Made by a program: the position numbers and the translations under genes | Notes under the pieces: model-generated | Databases searched by the model: none | What the model was told of the DNA's origin: nothing | The model's input: the letters and a program-made list of their open reading frames with translations, nothing else | Origin: an uncultured Clostridia bacterium | GTDB taxonomy: Bacteria > Bacillota > Clostridia > Oscillospirales > Oscillospiraceae | NCBI GenBank assembly: GCA_946187475.1 | Contig: CAMHRJ010000039.1 | Coordinates: forward strand, 1 to 11,830 | Reading direction: 5' to 3' | DNA: 11,830 bases | Shown here: positions 6,413-11,830 of the stretch, piece after piece | Position numbering within the stretch: position 1 is the first letter of the stretch | Layout: every line of letters starts with the position of its first letter

Positions 6413-7042
6413 TTATGCTTTTTTTGTGAACTGCATCGAGGCGATGATGTCCTTCACGTCCGGATGATCCACCAGCGTGTAGAACGGTTCGTCGTAGTCC
6501 TTGCTGGCCAGAATGTTGACCAGGATATAGCTGGCCTGATCGTCCGTAACAGGGATGCACAGGCAGACGCTGTCGCCGTCCAGATACTTGATGCCCTTCA
6601 CGGCGCCGTAGGAGACTTCACCGAAGCCCTGATAGCGCTCGGAGACGGACTTGGAAAGGCCGCTGAAATCCTCGCCGCCATAGTAGCCGGCATACTCCAG
6701 CTGCATGCTGAAATCCGCACCGCGGATGACCGCCACGTGGGAGTCACTGCTGTAGGTGAGAAAATCCTCGTCAATGATCTCAAAGAAATAGACGTTGCTG
6801 TCATACTGCAGGCTCATCTCCACCTCGGCGGCATTCTGGAAGCCGGAGATGAAGGAATAGCTGCCGCTCTTGAGATCCTTCGGGGCAGCTTTCTTCTCCT
6901 TCTTGGAGGCGGCACCGCCTTTGGCAGCCGGAGCCTTTTTCTCCTTGGGGGCAGCCTCGCCCTTGGGCTTCTTCATGGCAAAAAACACTGCAGCGCCTGC
7001 AGCTGCGGCGCAGACGGGAACCAGAATCAGAGCTTTTTTCAT
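6413..7042 (-). CDS. Membrane-anchored protein with Ala/Lys linker, unknown function
   Basis: A 209-residue protein I do not recognise as a named family. Residues 4-22 form one hydrophobic helix that acts as an uncleaved anchor or signal peptide; C11 is not in a convincing lipobox. A low-complexity linker rich in lysine, alanine and proline (about 23-57) follows. The remaining 150 residues look like a mixed alpha/beta extracytoplasmic domain with alternating hydrophobic strands (SYSFISGFQ, EVEMSLQYDSNVYFFEIID, GIKYLDGDSVCLCIPV) and end in DIIASMQFTKKA. The pattern loosely recalls small substrate-binding or PsbP-like folds, but that is a guess. The start MKKALILVPV (ATG 7040-7042) is chosen for AAGGAGG (7051-7057) at 8 nt; an upstream in-frame start has no such support. 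It has its own promoter and precedes msrA. Confidence 0.85.
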   Translation of the reverse strand: MKKALILVPVCAAAAGAAVFFAMKKPKGEAAPKEKKAPAAKGGAASKKEKKAAPKDLKSGSYSFISGFQNAAEVEMSLQYDSNVYFFEIIDEDFLTYSSDSHVAVIRGADFSMQLEYAGYYGGEDFSGLSKSVSERYQGFGEVSYGAVKGIKYLDGDSVCLCIPVTDDQASYILVNILASKDYDEPFYTLVDHPDVKDIIASMQFTKKA

Positions 7043-7087
7043 ATTGAAAACCTCCTTGATAAAATCCATATGGGTCGATTTGGATTG

Positions 7088-7116
7088 ATTATAGCTTATT
7101 TTTTCAAAATACACAA
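7088..7116 (-). promoter_or_regulatory. Promoter of the anchored-protein/msrA unit
   Basis: Minus-strand TATAAT (7088-7093), exact consensus, with TTGTGT (7111-7116) 17 bp upstream, which matches only the TTG of the -35. It lies in an AT-rich gap directly after the terminator of the PASTA gene and leads to a 5' leader of about 40 nt. Confidence 0.65.
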
Positions 7117-7132
7117 CACTTTCCGCGCATTT

Positions 7133-7170
7133 TGAGAAAAAAGAAACGCGGCGCAGAATCTGCGCCGCGT
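7133..7170 (-). terminator. Terminator of the PASTA gene
   Basis: Minus-strand perfect 11-bp stem ACGCGGCGCAG (7160-7170) and CTGCGCCGCGT (7146-7156) with a 3-base loop, followed by TTCTTTTTTCTC. It starts 12 nt after the stop codon of the PASTA protein. Confidence 0.92.
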
Positions 7171-7182
7171 GAGGTTTGCTGC

Positions 7183-8043
7183 TTACGGCCAGCCGAAGCC
7201 TCCGCCTCCTCCGCCGCCGAAGAAGTGCTCAAAGAGGCCGCCGAGGCCCATGCTCTTCTGCTTGAAGGTCACCGTGAGGGAATGGCTGCTGTCCAGGCTG
7301 AGGAAGTGATACTCCGTCATGGGATTGACCTCTTCCCCGTCCACGATCAGGACATCCACTTCGTAGCCCTCGTCCGGGACGATCTGGATGGTCACATTCT
7401 CGCCCTCGGCCCGGGTGATCGTGCTGCCGTCGGGAACGACCGAGCCGCCGGGGCCGCAGTCCACAGCGATGTTATAATAGACCACTTTGGGGCCGGCAGA
7501 GAGCTTCACCCGCACCACGGAATGGGACTCCACCACGGTGCCGCCCTCCGGGGACTGCTCCGCCACGGAGCCGGAAGGGATATAATCATCATTCACGGAG
7601 CCGTCCTCCACGATCAGGACGCCCAGCTGCTCGGCGGTTTTTTCCGCCAGCTCCATGGACAGTCCCACCAGATTCGGCAGCGTAACGCTGTTGGAGGCAG
7701 TGGACTCCTCTTTCTCCTCCGGGCCGCGGGAAACCACAACAGCTACAGTGGAATTGTGCTGCACGCTTCCGCCGGCCTCTACGCCCTGGGAGAGCACGAT
7801 GCCCTCTGACACCTGCTCGTCATACTGGTAAGAGACCGCGGGCTTGGCGTCCAGCTTCTCAATGGCCGCGACGGCTTCCGCCTCCGTCATGCCGACCACG
7901 TTGGGCATGACGTTGGTGCCCTTATGAAAATTGAATGCGCCGCCGATCGCGCAGATGACCACCATGAGAAGTGCAAACACGACAAAAATCATCGTGATCA
8001 TCATTTTTTTGCGCAGCTTGCGCGCCTTTGCTTGTTCGCTCAT
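7183..8043 (-). CDS. Stand-alone PASTA protein with InlB-like repeat and glycine tail
   Basis: A 286-residue single-pass membrane protein. A basic N-terminus (KARKLRKK) precedes one helix (about 13-36), giving an inside-N topology. Two PASTA domains follow: about 41-107 (VMPNVVGMTEAEAVAAIEK ... VSRGP) and about 120-185 (VTLPNLVGLSMELAEKTAEQ ... LSAGP). Residues 190-262 (IAVDCGPGGSVVPDG ... HSLTVTF) look like a divergent InlB/bacterial-repeat domain. The C-terminus, after FEHFF, is seven glycines and then FGWP. PASTA domains bind muropeptides or lipid II-like ligands, usually on Ser/Thr kinases or penicillin-binding proteins. Here there is no kinase or transpeptidase domain, so it is probably an envelope sensor or scaffold. 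ATG 8041-8043 follows GAGGA (8051-8055). It is divergent from the fabG-like gene. Confidence 0.9.
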   Translation of the reverse strand: MSEQAKARKLRKKMMITMIFVVFALLMVVICAIGGAFNFHKGTNVMPNVVGMTEAEAVAAIEKLDAKPAVSYQYDEQVSEGIVLSQGVEAGGSVQHNSTVAVVVSRGPEEKEESTASNSVTLPNLVGLSMELAEKTAEQLGVLIVEDGSVNDDYIPSGSVAEQSPEGGTVVESHSVVRVKLSAGPKVVYYNIAVDCGPGGSVVPDGSTITRAEGENVTIQIVPDEGYEVDVLIVDGEEVNPMTEYHFLSLDSSHSLTVTFKQKSMGLGGLFEHFFGGGGGGGFGWP

Positions 8044-8070
8044 AGGCAAATCCTCATATGGAAAAAGGGG

Positions 8071-8099
8071 TTGGTATTTTTCTTCATCGGGTATATAAT
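8071..8099 (+). promoter_or_regulatory. Promoter of the fabG-like gene
   Basis: TTGGTA (8071-8076; four of six matches), a 17-bp spacer and TATAAT (8094-8099; exact). Its -10 element shares bases 8095-8099 with the -10 of the leftward PASTA promoter, so the two can hardly be opened at the same time. Confidence 0.75.
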
Positions 8100-8118
8100 A
8101 GCACAGACGAAGAAAAAT
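8076..8118. repeat. Dyad centred on the shared -10 region of divergent promoters
   Basis: ATTTTTCTTC (8076-8085) and GAAGAAAAAT (8109-8118) are exact inverted copies. Their centre at 8097 coincides with the centre of the overlapping -10 hexamers, so promoter spacers and -10s together form one near-symmetric block. Confidence 0.75.
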
Positions 8119-8123
8119 TACAA
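8095..8123 (-). promoter_or_regulatory. Promoter of the PASTA gene
   Basis: Minus-strand TTGTAA (8118-8123; four of six matches), a 17-bp spacer and TATTAT (8095-8100; five of six). It is arranged head to head on the same -10 region as the fabG promoter. Confidence 0.68.
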
Positions 8124-8148
8124 ATGTTCTGTGTCGGAGGACAAAAGA

Positions 8149-8856
8149 ATGAAAAAAATTGCATTGGTCACCGGCGGCTCCAGGGGCATCGGCGCAGCTG
8201 CGGCGTTGGCGCTGGCGGAAAAGGGCTGGACGGTGCATATCAATTACATCGAGCAGAAGGAAAAGGCCGAGGCCATCGCCGCCCGCACCGGCGGCATTGC
8301 AGTGCAGGCAGATGTGGCGGACCCGGAACAGGTGGCCGCCATGCGGGAGAAAACCGGCCCGGTGGAGCTGCTGGTGAACAACGCCGGCATTGCCCGGTCG
8401 GGACTGCTGACGGACATCACGCCGGAGCAGTGGCAGCGGATGTTCGACGTGAACATCACGGGCATGTACAACTGCTGCCGCAGCTACATCCCCGCCATGG
8501 TGCATGAAAAGGCCGGACAGATCATCAACCTGGCCTCCATCCTCGGCACCGTGGGCGGCTCCTTCGAGGTGCCCTACAGCGCAACCAAGGGCGCGGTGAT
8601 TGCTCTGACCAAGGCGCTGGCCAAGGAACTGGGGCCCTCCAACATCCGGGTCAACGCCGTGGCGCCGGGGTACATCCAGACGGACATGACCGCGCAATTC
8701 TCCGCAGAGGATCGCGCCGCACTGGCCGACGCCACCGCCATGTGCCGCATCGGCACCCCGGAGGATGTGGCAGATGTGATCGCCCTGCTGGCAGAGTCCG
8801 GTACCCGGTTCGTCACCGGACAGATCATCGGCATCGACGGCGGACTCATTATTTGA
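8149..8856 (+). CDS. fabG: 3-oxoacyl-ACP reductase-like short-chain dehydrogenase (FabG family)
   Basis: A classical short-chain dehydrogenase/reductase of 235 residues that uses NAD(P)H; by similarity it reduces 3-oxoacyl-ACP in fatty-acid elongation. The Rossmann glycine motif TGGSRGIG is at 8-15, NNAG at 77-80, and the catalytic set is N102, S130, Y143 and K147 with YSATK intact. The APGYIQTDMT segment and the C-terminal FVTGQIIGIDGG are typical of FabG. The gene stands alone, not in a fab cluster, so it could be a paralogue acting on another 3-oxo or hydroxy substrate; the symbol states family, not proven substrate. The start MKKIALVTGG (ATG 8149-8151) is chosen because GGAGG (8136-8140) sits 8 nt upstream; the longer open frame upstream runs into the promoter and the PASTA gene. 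It is slightly shorter than the usual 245 residues because of short loops. Confidence 0.92.
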   Translation: MKKIALVTGGSRGIGAAAALALAEKGWTVHINYIEQKEKAEAIAARTGGIAVQADVADPEQVAAMREKTGPVELLVNNAGIARSGLLTDITPEQWQRMFDVNITGMYNCCRSYIPAMVHEKAGQIINLASILGTVGGSFEVPYSATKGAVIALTKALAKELGPSNIRVNAVAPGYIQTDMTAQFSAEDRAALADATAMCRIGTPEDVADVIALLAESGTRFVTGQIIGIDGGLII

Positions 8857-8862
8857 GTGAAG

Positions 8863-8902
8863 AAAAACCAGGACGCAGCCATTTGGGTGCGTCCTGGTTT
8901 TT
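8863..8902. terminator. Bidirectional terminator between fabG and psuK
   Basis: Perfect 15-bp stem: AAAAACCAGGACGCA (8863-8877) with its inverted copy at 8888-8902 and a 10-base loop. The plus strand continues in T residues to give a tract of seven Ts and the minus strand has the five-T counterpart. It begins 6 bp after the fabG stop and reaches to the psuK stop codon, serving both convergent genes. Confidence 0.93.
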
Positions 8903-9805
8903 TTATTGGATTACCTCCATGAGGCGCCGGGAGGTGAGCTCCGGGCTGTTGGTGCCCTGGTGCTCCACGGTGATACGCCCGGCCATCAGGGCAGCTTTGG
9001 TGCTTTGGGCCAGGTCGAGATCATGGAGATACGCCCAGATCAGGGCCGCCATGACCGCGTCCCCGCCGCCGGTGGTGTTCACCAGATTGGTCGGGTAGCA
9101 GGGCAGCTGGACGCGCACATCACCCTCCCCTGCCAGGATGCCCTGGGGCCCGAGGCTGAGATAGACCCGCTGCACGCCCTGGGCCAGGAGACTGCGCACC
9201 ACCGCCTCCGGCTCTGTTTCGCCGGTGAGGTGCTGGCCTTCCGTCAGGTTGGGCTTGAAGGTGTGAAGTCTCGACAGGATCGGGCGCAGCCGCTCCGCCT
9301 TGGTGACAGAGACCGGGTCGGCAAAGATGGGTACAGCGCAGTGCTCTGCGATCCAGCGGAGGGTCTCCGGCATGAGATTGCCGTCCACGGCCACCGCCTC
9401 AGCGCCACTGAGAATGTCTGCCCGCTTCGAAAGCCACTCCGGCGTGATGATGCGGATGATCTCCATGTCGCTGACCGCCAGCTTCATCTCTCCCCGGTCA
9501 TCGGTGATGTAGAGATAGGAGGAAGTGCGCATCCCGGAGACCCGCTCCGCCCGGGAGAGGTCCATGCCCAGGTCCGCGCAGTCTGACTGCAGGATGGTGC
9601 CGTAGAAGTCATCGCCGAACACCGTGAGGAAGGAGACCGCCTCCCCCAGCAGGCGCAGATCGTGGGCGATGTTTCGGCCCACGCCGCCGGAGCTGTAGGT
9701 GACGGTGCCGGGGTTGGAGTCCTGGAGGATTAACTTCCGGGCAGGTCTGCCGCAGAGATCGAGATTTACGCCGCCTACCACGGCCACATAGGATGATTGG
9801 TGCAT
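8903..9805 (-). CDS. psuK: Pseudouridine kinase, PfkB family
   Basis: A 300-residue PfkB/ribokinase-fold sugar kinase. It resembles Escherichia coli PsuK (YeiC), which phosphorylates pseudouridine to pseudouridine 5'-phosphate for cleavage by the glycosidase PsuG. Shared features are GGVNLDLCG at the N-terminus, DSNPGTVTYSSGGVGRNIA (29-47), the TSSYLYITDDRGEM block (94-107), FADPVS (161-166), TFKPNLTEG (182-190), and the C-terminal TTGGGDAVMAAL with catalytic base D249. The usual GAGD is GGGD here, one alanine-to-glycine change in the anion hole. ATG 9803-9805 follows GAGGAA (9811-9816). No psuG is adjacent on either side within the window, which is unusual because the pair is commonly linked. 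It lies downstream of glgP in the same direction, across a repeat-bearing spacer, and ends at a terminator shared with fabG. Family call is secure; the substrate is inferred. Confidence 0.87.
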   Translation of the reverse strand: MHQSSYVAVVGGVNLDLCGRPARKLILQDSNPGTVTYSSGGVGRNIAHDLRLLGEAVSFLTVFGDDFYGTILQSDCADLGMDLSRAERVSGMRTSSYLYITDDRGEMKLAVSDMEIIRIITPEWLSKRADILSGAEAVAVDGNLMPETLRWIAEHCAVPIFADPVSVTKAERLRPILSRLHTFKPNLTEGQHLTGETEPEAVVRSLLAQGVQRVYLSLGPQGILAGEGDVRVQLPCYPTNLVNTTGGGDAVMAALIWAYLHDLDLAQSTKAALMAGRITVEHQGTNSPELTSRRLMEVIQ

Positions 9806-9827
9806 AGTGTTTCCTCAAATGATAAAT

Positions 9828-9940
9828 AGAGTGGAGAGTGAAACGTGAAGCGTGGAGATGCCGGAAATTCAGAAAAAGCATATTAATCTATCGCAAAGCG
9901 ACACCGTCACTTCACGCTTCACTCTCAACTCTTCACGCTC
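9828..9940. repeat. Heptamer-like repeats in inverted arms between psuK and glgP
   Basis: Two 23-bp arms (9828-9850 and 9910-9932) are inverted copies of each other with two mismatches. The common core is AGAGTKGAGAGTGAARCGTG, where K and R mark the mismatched positions. Read on one strand, each arm divides into 7-base units close to CACKCTY: CACGCTT, CACGTTT, CACTCTC and CACTCTA on the psuK side; CACGCTT, CACTCTC, AACTCTT and CACGCTC on the other. The 59 bp between the arms is AT-rich and has no open frame of note. It looks like a short dispersed intergenic repeat or small MITE-like element, but target-site duplications are not evident. Confidence 0.6.
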
Positions 9941-9957
9941 ATATCCAGTTTTGCACA

Positions 9958-9983
9958 GAGCTCGCTGCGTTCGCAGCGAGCTC
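9958..9983. repeat. Perfect 26-bp palindromic hairpin downstream of glgP
   Basis: GAGCTCGCTGCG (9958-9969) and CGCAGCGAGCTC (9972-9983) form a perfect 12-bp dyad around TT, starting 14 nt after the glgP stop codon. Read in the glgP direction there is no T run after it (CTGTGCAAAACTGG follows), so it is not a standard intrinsic terminator. It may protect the glgP mRNA 3' end or be a dispersed repeat like those next to it. Confidence 0.65.
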
Positions 9984-9997
9984 ATGGTTCTGTTCGA

Positions 9998-11830
9998 TTA
10001 CTTGACTTTCCAGATCTTCTCCGCGTACTCCAGAATGGCGCGGTCGGCGGCGAAGAAGCCGCTCTGGGCGGTGTTCACCAGGGACATGCGGGCGCGCTCG
10101 TTGGGGTTGGAGATCACGCCGTACATGCGGTCGTGGCAGTCCACATAGCTGTCGAAGTCGGCGATGAGCATGTAGGGGTCGCCGCCGTACAGCAGACCGC
10201 CTGCCAGGTCGGAATAGCTCTCGCCGTCGCTGAAGCCCTGGTTCATGCGGTCCAGGACCCGCTGGAGACGCCAGCTGTTGTTGACGTAGTTGGGCGGATA
10301 GTAGCCGTTGCGCTTCAGGTTCACCACATCCTCGGTGTGGAGGCCGAAGAGGAACATGTTCTCGTCGCCCAGACGCTCATACATCTCCACATTGGCGCCG
10401 TCCAGGGTGCCGATGGTCACGGCGCCGTTCATCATCATCTTCATGTTGCCGGTGCCGCTGGCCTCCTTGCCGGCGGTGGAGATCTGCTCAGAGACCTGCA
10501 CGGCAGGCATAAGAATCTCAGCCGCGGAGACGCGGTAGTTCTCGATGAAATGCACCTGCAGGCGGTCCTTGCAGACCGGGTCGTGGTTCACGTCGTTGGC
10601 CAGAGAGCAGAGCATCTGGATGATGCGTTTGGCAGTGGCGTAGCCCGCGGCGGCCTTGGCGCCGAACATGAAGGTGCGGGGCACGAAGTTCTGGTTCGGG
10701 TCGTCATGGAGGCGCTGCTGCAGATGGGTGATGAGCATGGCGCACAGGAGCTGGCGCTTATACTCGTGCAGACGCTTGACCTGGGTGTCCAGGATGGCGT
10801 CGGTGTTCAGGACGAAATCTCCTTTGTTCACAAACTTCGCCAGGCGGAGCTTGTTCTCCTTCTTGATCTCCTCCACCCGCTGCTGGACGGAGCTGTCCGT
10901 GGCGAACTTGGCAAGGTCGGCCATCTTCTCCGGGTGGAGCAGATAGTCGTCGCTGCCCAGCAGGTCGCAGACCAGGCCGTGGAGGCCGGGGTTGATCTGG
11001 GCCAGCCAGCGGCGGTGGTCAATGCCGTTGGTGACATAGGTGAAGCGGGCAGGATTCAGACCGCAGACGTCCTTGAACAGATCGTTTTTCAGAATGTCGC
11101 CGTGGAGGGCGGAGACGCCGTTCACCACCTTGCAGGTGGCCAGGCACAGGTTCGCCATGTGGACCTTTCCCTCGGAAATAATCAGGTTCTTGCCCACGCG
11201 GGAGTCGCCCGCGAACTGCTCACGGAGGTAGTCGCACCAGCGGCGGTTGATCTCGCAGATGATCTCCCAGATGCGGGGCATCTGGCTCTGGATCAGGCCC
11301 TGGGGCCAGGTCTCCAGCGCCTCGGACATGACGGTGTGGTTGGTATAGTCAAAGCACTCGGTCACGATGGCCCAGCTCTCGTCCCAGCCCATCTCATACT
11401 CATCCATGAAGATGCGCATGAGCTCGGGAATCATGAGGGTCGGGTGGGTATCGTTGATCTGGATGACGTGGTGTTCGGCGAAGTTCTTCACGGTGCCGTA
11501 GCGCTTCATGTGCTCGCGCACGATGCTCTGGGCTGTGGCGGAGACGAAGAAGTACTGCTGGCGGATGCGGAGGGTCTTGCCTTCTATGTGGTCGTCGGCG
11601 GGATAGAGCACCTTGGTGATGACCTCCGCCATGGTGCGGCTCTCCAGAGACTTCATATAGTTGCCGGTGGCAAAGGAGTACATGTCCAGATCGTTGGGGC
11701 TGTGGGCCTCCCAGAGGCGCAGCTTGTTCACGCGGGAATTGTCATAGCCCGCGATCAGCATGTCCCGGGGCACGGCCAGAACGCTCTCATAGCCCTGGAG
11801 CTCGCCGTGGAAATGACCGAACTGGTCCCA
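9998..11830 (-). CDS. glgP: Glycogen/alpha-glucan phosphorylase, C-terminal 610 residues (cut by window edge)
   Basis: GT35-family phosphorylase that uses PLP and phosphate to release glucose 1-phosphate from glycogen or maltodextrins. The frame is open to base 11830, and the first visible residues WDQFGHFHGELQGYE are internal; about 200 N-terminal residues of the usual 800 or so are missing. The GTG at 11771-11773 is an internal valine, not a start. Visible family blocks are VIQINDTHPTLMIPELMR, DYTNHTVMSEALETWP, ANLCLATCKVVNGVSALH, LDTQVKRLHEYKRQLL and FGAKAAAGYATAKRII. The phosphorylase signature EASGTGNMKMMMNGAVTIG has the PLP lysine at codon 10439-10441. The sequence ends EKIWKVK with TAA at 9998-10000. 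No other glycogen gene is seen in the window, and the next gene downstream is psuK across 192 bp of repeats. Whether it acts on glycogen or maltodextrin cannot be told from sequence. Confidence 0.97.
   Translation of the reverse strand, partial: WDQFGHFHGELQGYESVLAVPRDMLIAGYDNSRVNKLRLWEAHSPNDLDMYSFATGNYMKSLESRTMAEVITKVLYPADDHIEGKTLRIRQQYFFVSATAQSIVREHMKRYGTVKNFAEHHVIQINDTHPTLMIPELMRIFMDEYEMGWDESWAIVTECFDYTNHTVMSEALETWPQGLIQSQMPRIWEIICEINRRWCDYLREQFAGDSRVGKNLIISEGKVHMANLCLATCKVVNGVSALHGDILKNDLFKDVCGLNPARFTYVTNGIDHRRWLAQINPGLHGLVCDLLGSDDYLLHPEKMADLAKFATDSSVQQRVEEIKKENKLRLAKFVNKGDFVLNTDAILDTQVKRLHEYKRQLLCAMLITHLQQRLHDDPNQNFVPRTFMFGAKAAAGYATAKRIIQMLCSLANDVNHDPVCKDRLQVHFIENYRVSAAEILMPAVQVSEQISTAGKEASGTGNMKMMMNGAVTIGTLDGANVEMYERLGDENMFLFGLHTEDVVNLKRNGYYPPNYVNNSWRLQRVLDRMNQGFSDGESYSDLAGGLLYGGDPYMLIADFDSYVDCHDRMYGVISNPNERARMSLVNTAQSGFFAADRAILEYAEKIWKVK

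Noticed and set aside
7924..8148. Upstream extension of the fabG frame
   Set aside because: It overlaps the start of the PASTA gene and the promoter; the encoded residues do not resemble any SDR N-terminus, and MKKIALVTGG has GGAGG at ideal spacing.
8044..8697. Leftward extension of the PASTA frame through the fabG region
   Set aside because: The upstream portion is antisense to fabG and passes through the divergent promoter; MSEQAK with its GAGGA site is the sensible start.
9958..9983. Intrinsic terminator of glgP
   Set aside because: The stem is excellent, but no U tract follows in the glgP direction, so it is listed as a palindromic hairpin instead.
9806..9997. Possible CRISPR array from the repeats between psuK and glgP
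   Set aside because: The arms are inverted rather than direct, units are only 7 bases, there are no regular unique spacers and no cas genes.

Overview
The window looks like ordinary chromosome from a fairly GC-rich, anaerobic Firmicute of the Clostridia, most likely a gut Oscillospiraceae-type organism (Flavonifractor, Lawsonibacter or Oscillibacter relatives). The pointers are strong AGGAGG-type ribosome binding sites, sigma-A promoters with 17-bp spacers, a T-box leader on a tRNA-synthetase operon, an M16C (PreP-like) peptidase and a stand-alone PASTA protein. The taxonomic placement is inference from gene style, not from a marker gene.

Layout. Positions 1-1764 hold a leftward operon: consensus promoter, valine T-box riboswitch (specifier GUC), a YcxB-like membrane protein, then valS, which runs off the left edge. 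A lysoplasmalogenase of the YhhN family (1905-2582) is transcribed rightward from a second consensus promoter, divergent from the T-box promoter. It ends in a terminator shared with a leftward unit made of an M16C metallopeptidase (2815-5718) and a 57-residue two-helix membrane protein (2626-2799). Upstream lie msrA (5780-6352) and an N-terminally anchored protein of unknown function (6413-7042), then a stand-alone PASTA protein with a glycine tail (7183-8043), all leftward.

A FabG-like reductase (8149-8856) runs rightward from a promoter whose -10 element overlaps that of the divergent PASTA gene. Its terminator is shared with the convergent pseudouridine kinase psuK (8903-9805). A 192-bp spacer with heptamer-like repeats and a perfect 12-bp-arm palindrome separates psuK from the 3' three-quarters of glycogen phosphorylase glgP, which runs off the right edge.

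How the genes work together: they are mostly independent housekeeping or maintenance units covering translation (valS), lipid metabolism (yhhN, fabG), oxidised-protein repair (msrA), peptide degradation (M16C), envelope proteins, nucleoside salvage (psuK) and glycogen mobilisation (glgP). I see no defence system, mobile element, CRISPR array, tRNA or rRNA. No convincing new multi-gene system is present. The points most worth a second look are regulatory: the T-box operon with an extra membrane gene, the dyad-symmetric divergent promoter at 8071-8123, the palindrome between the two consensus promoters, and the repeat-bearing spacer.
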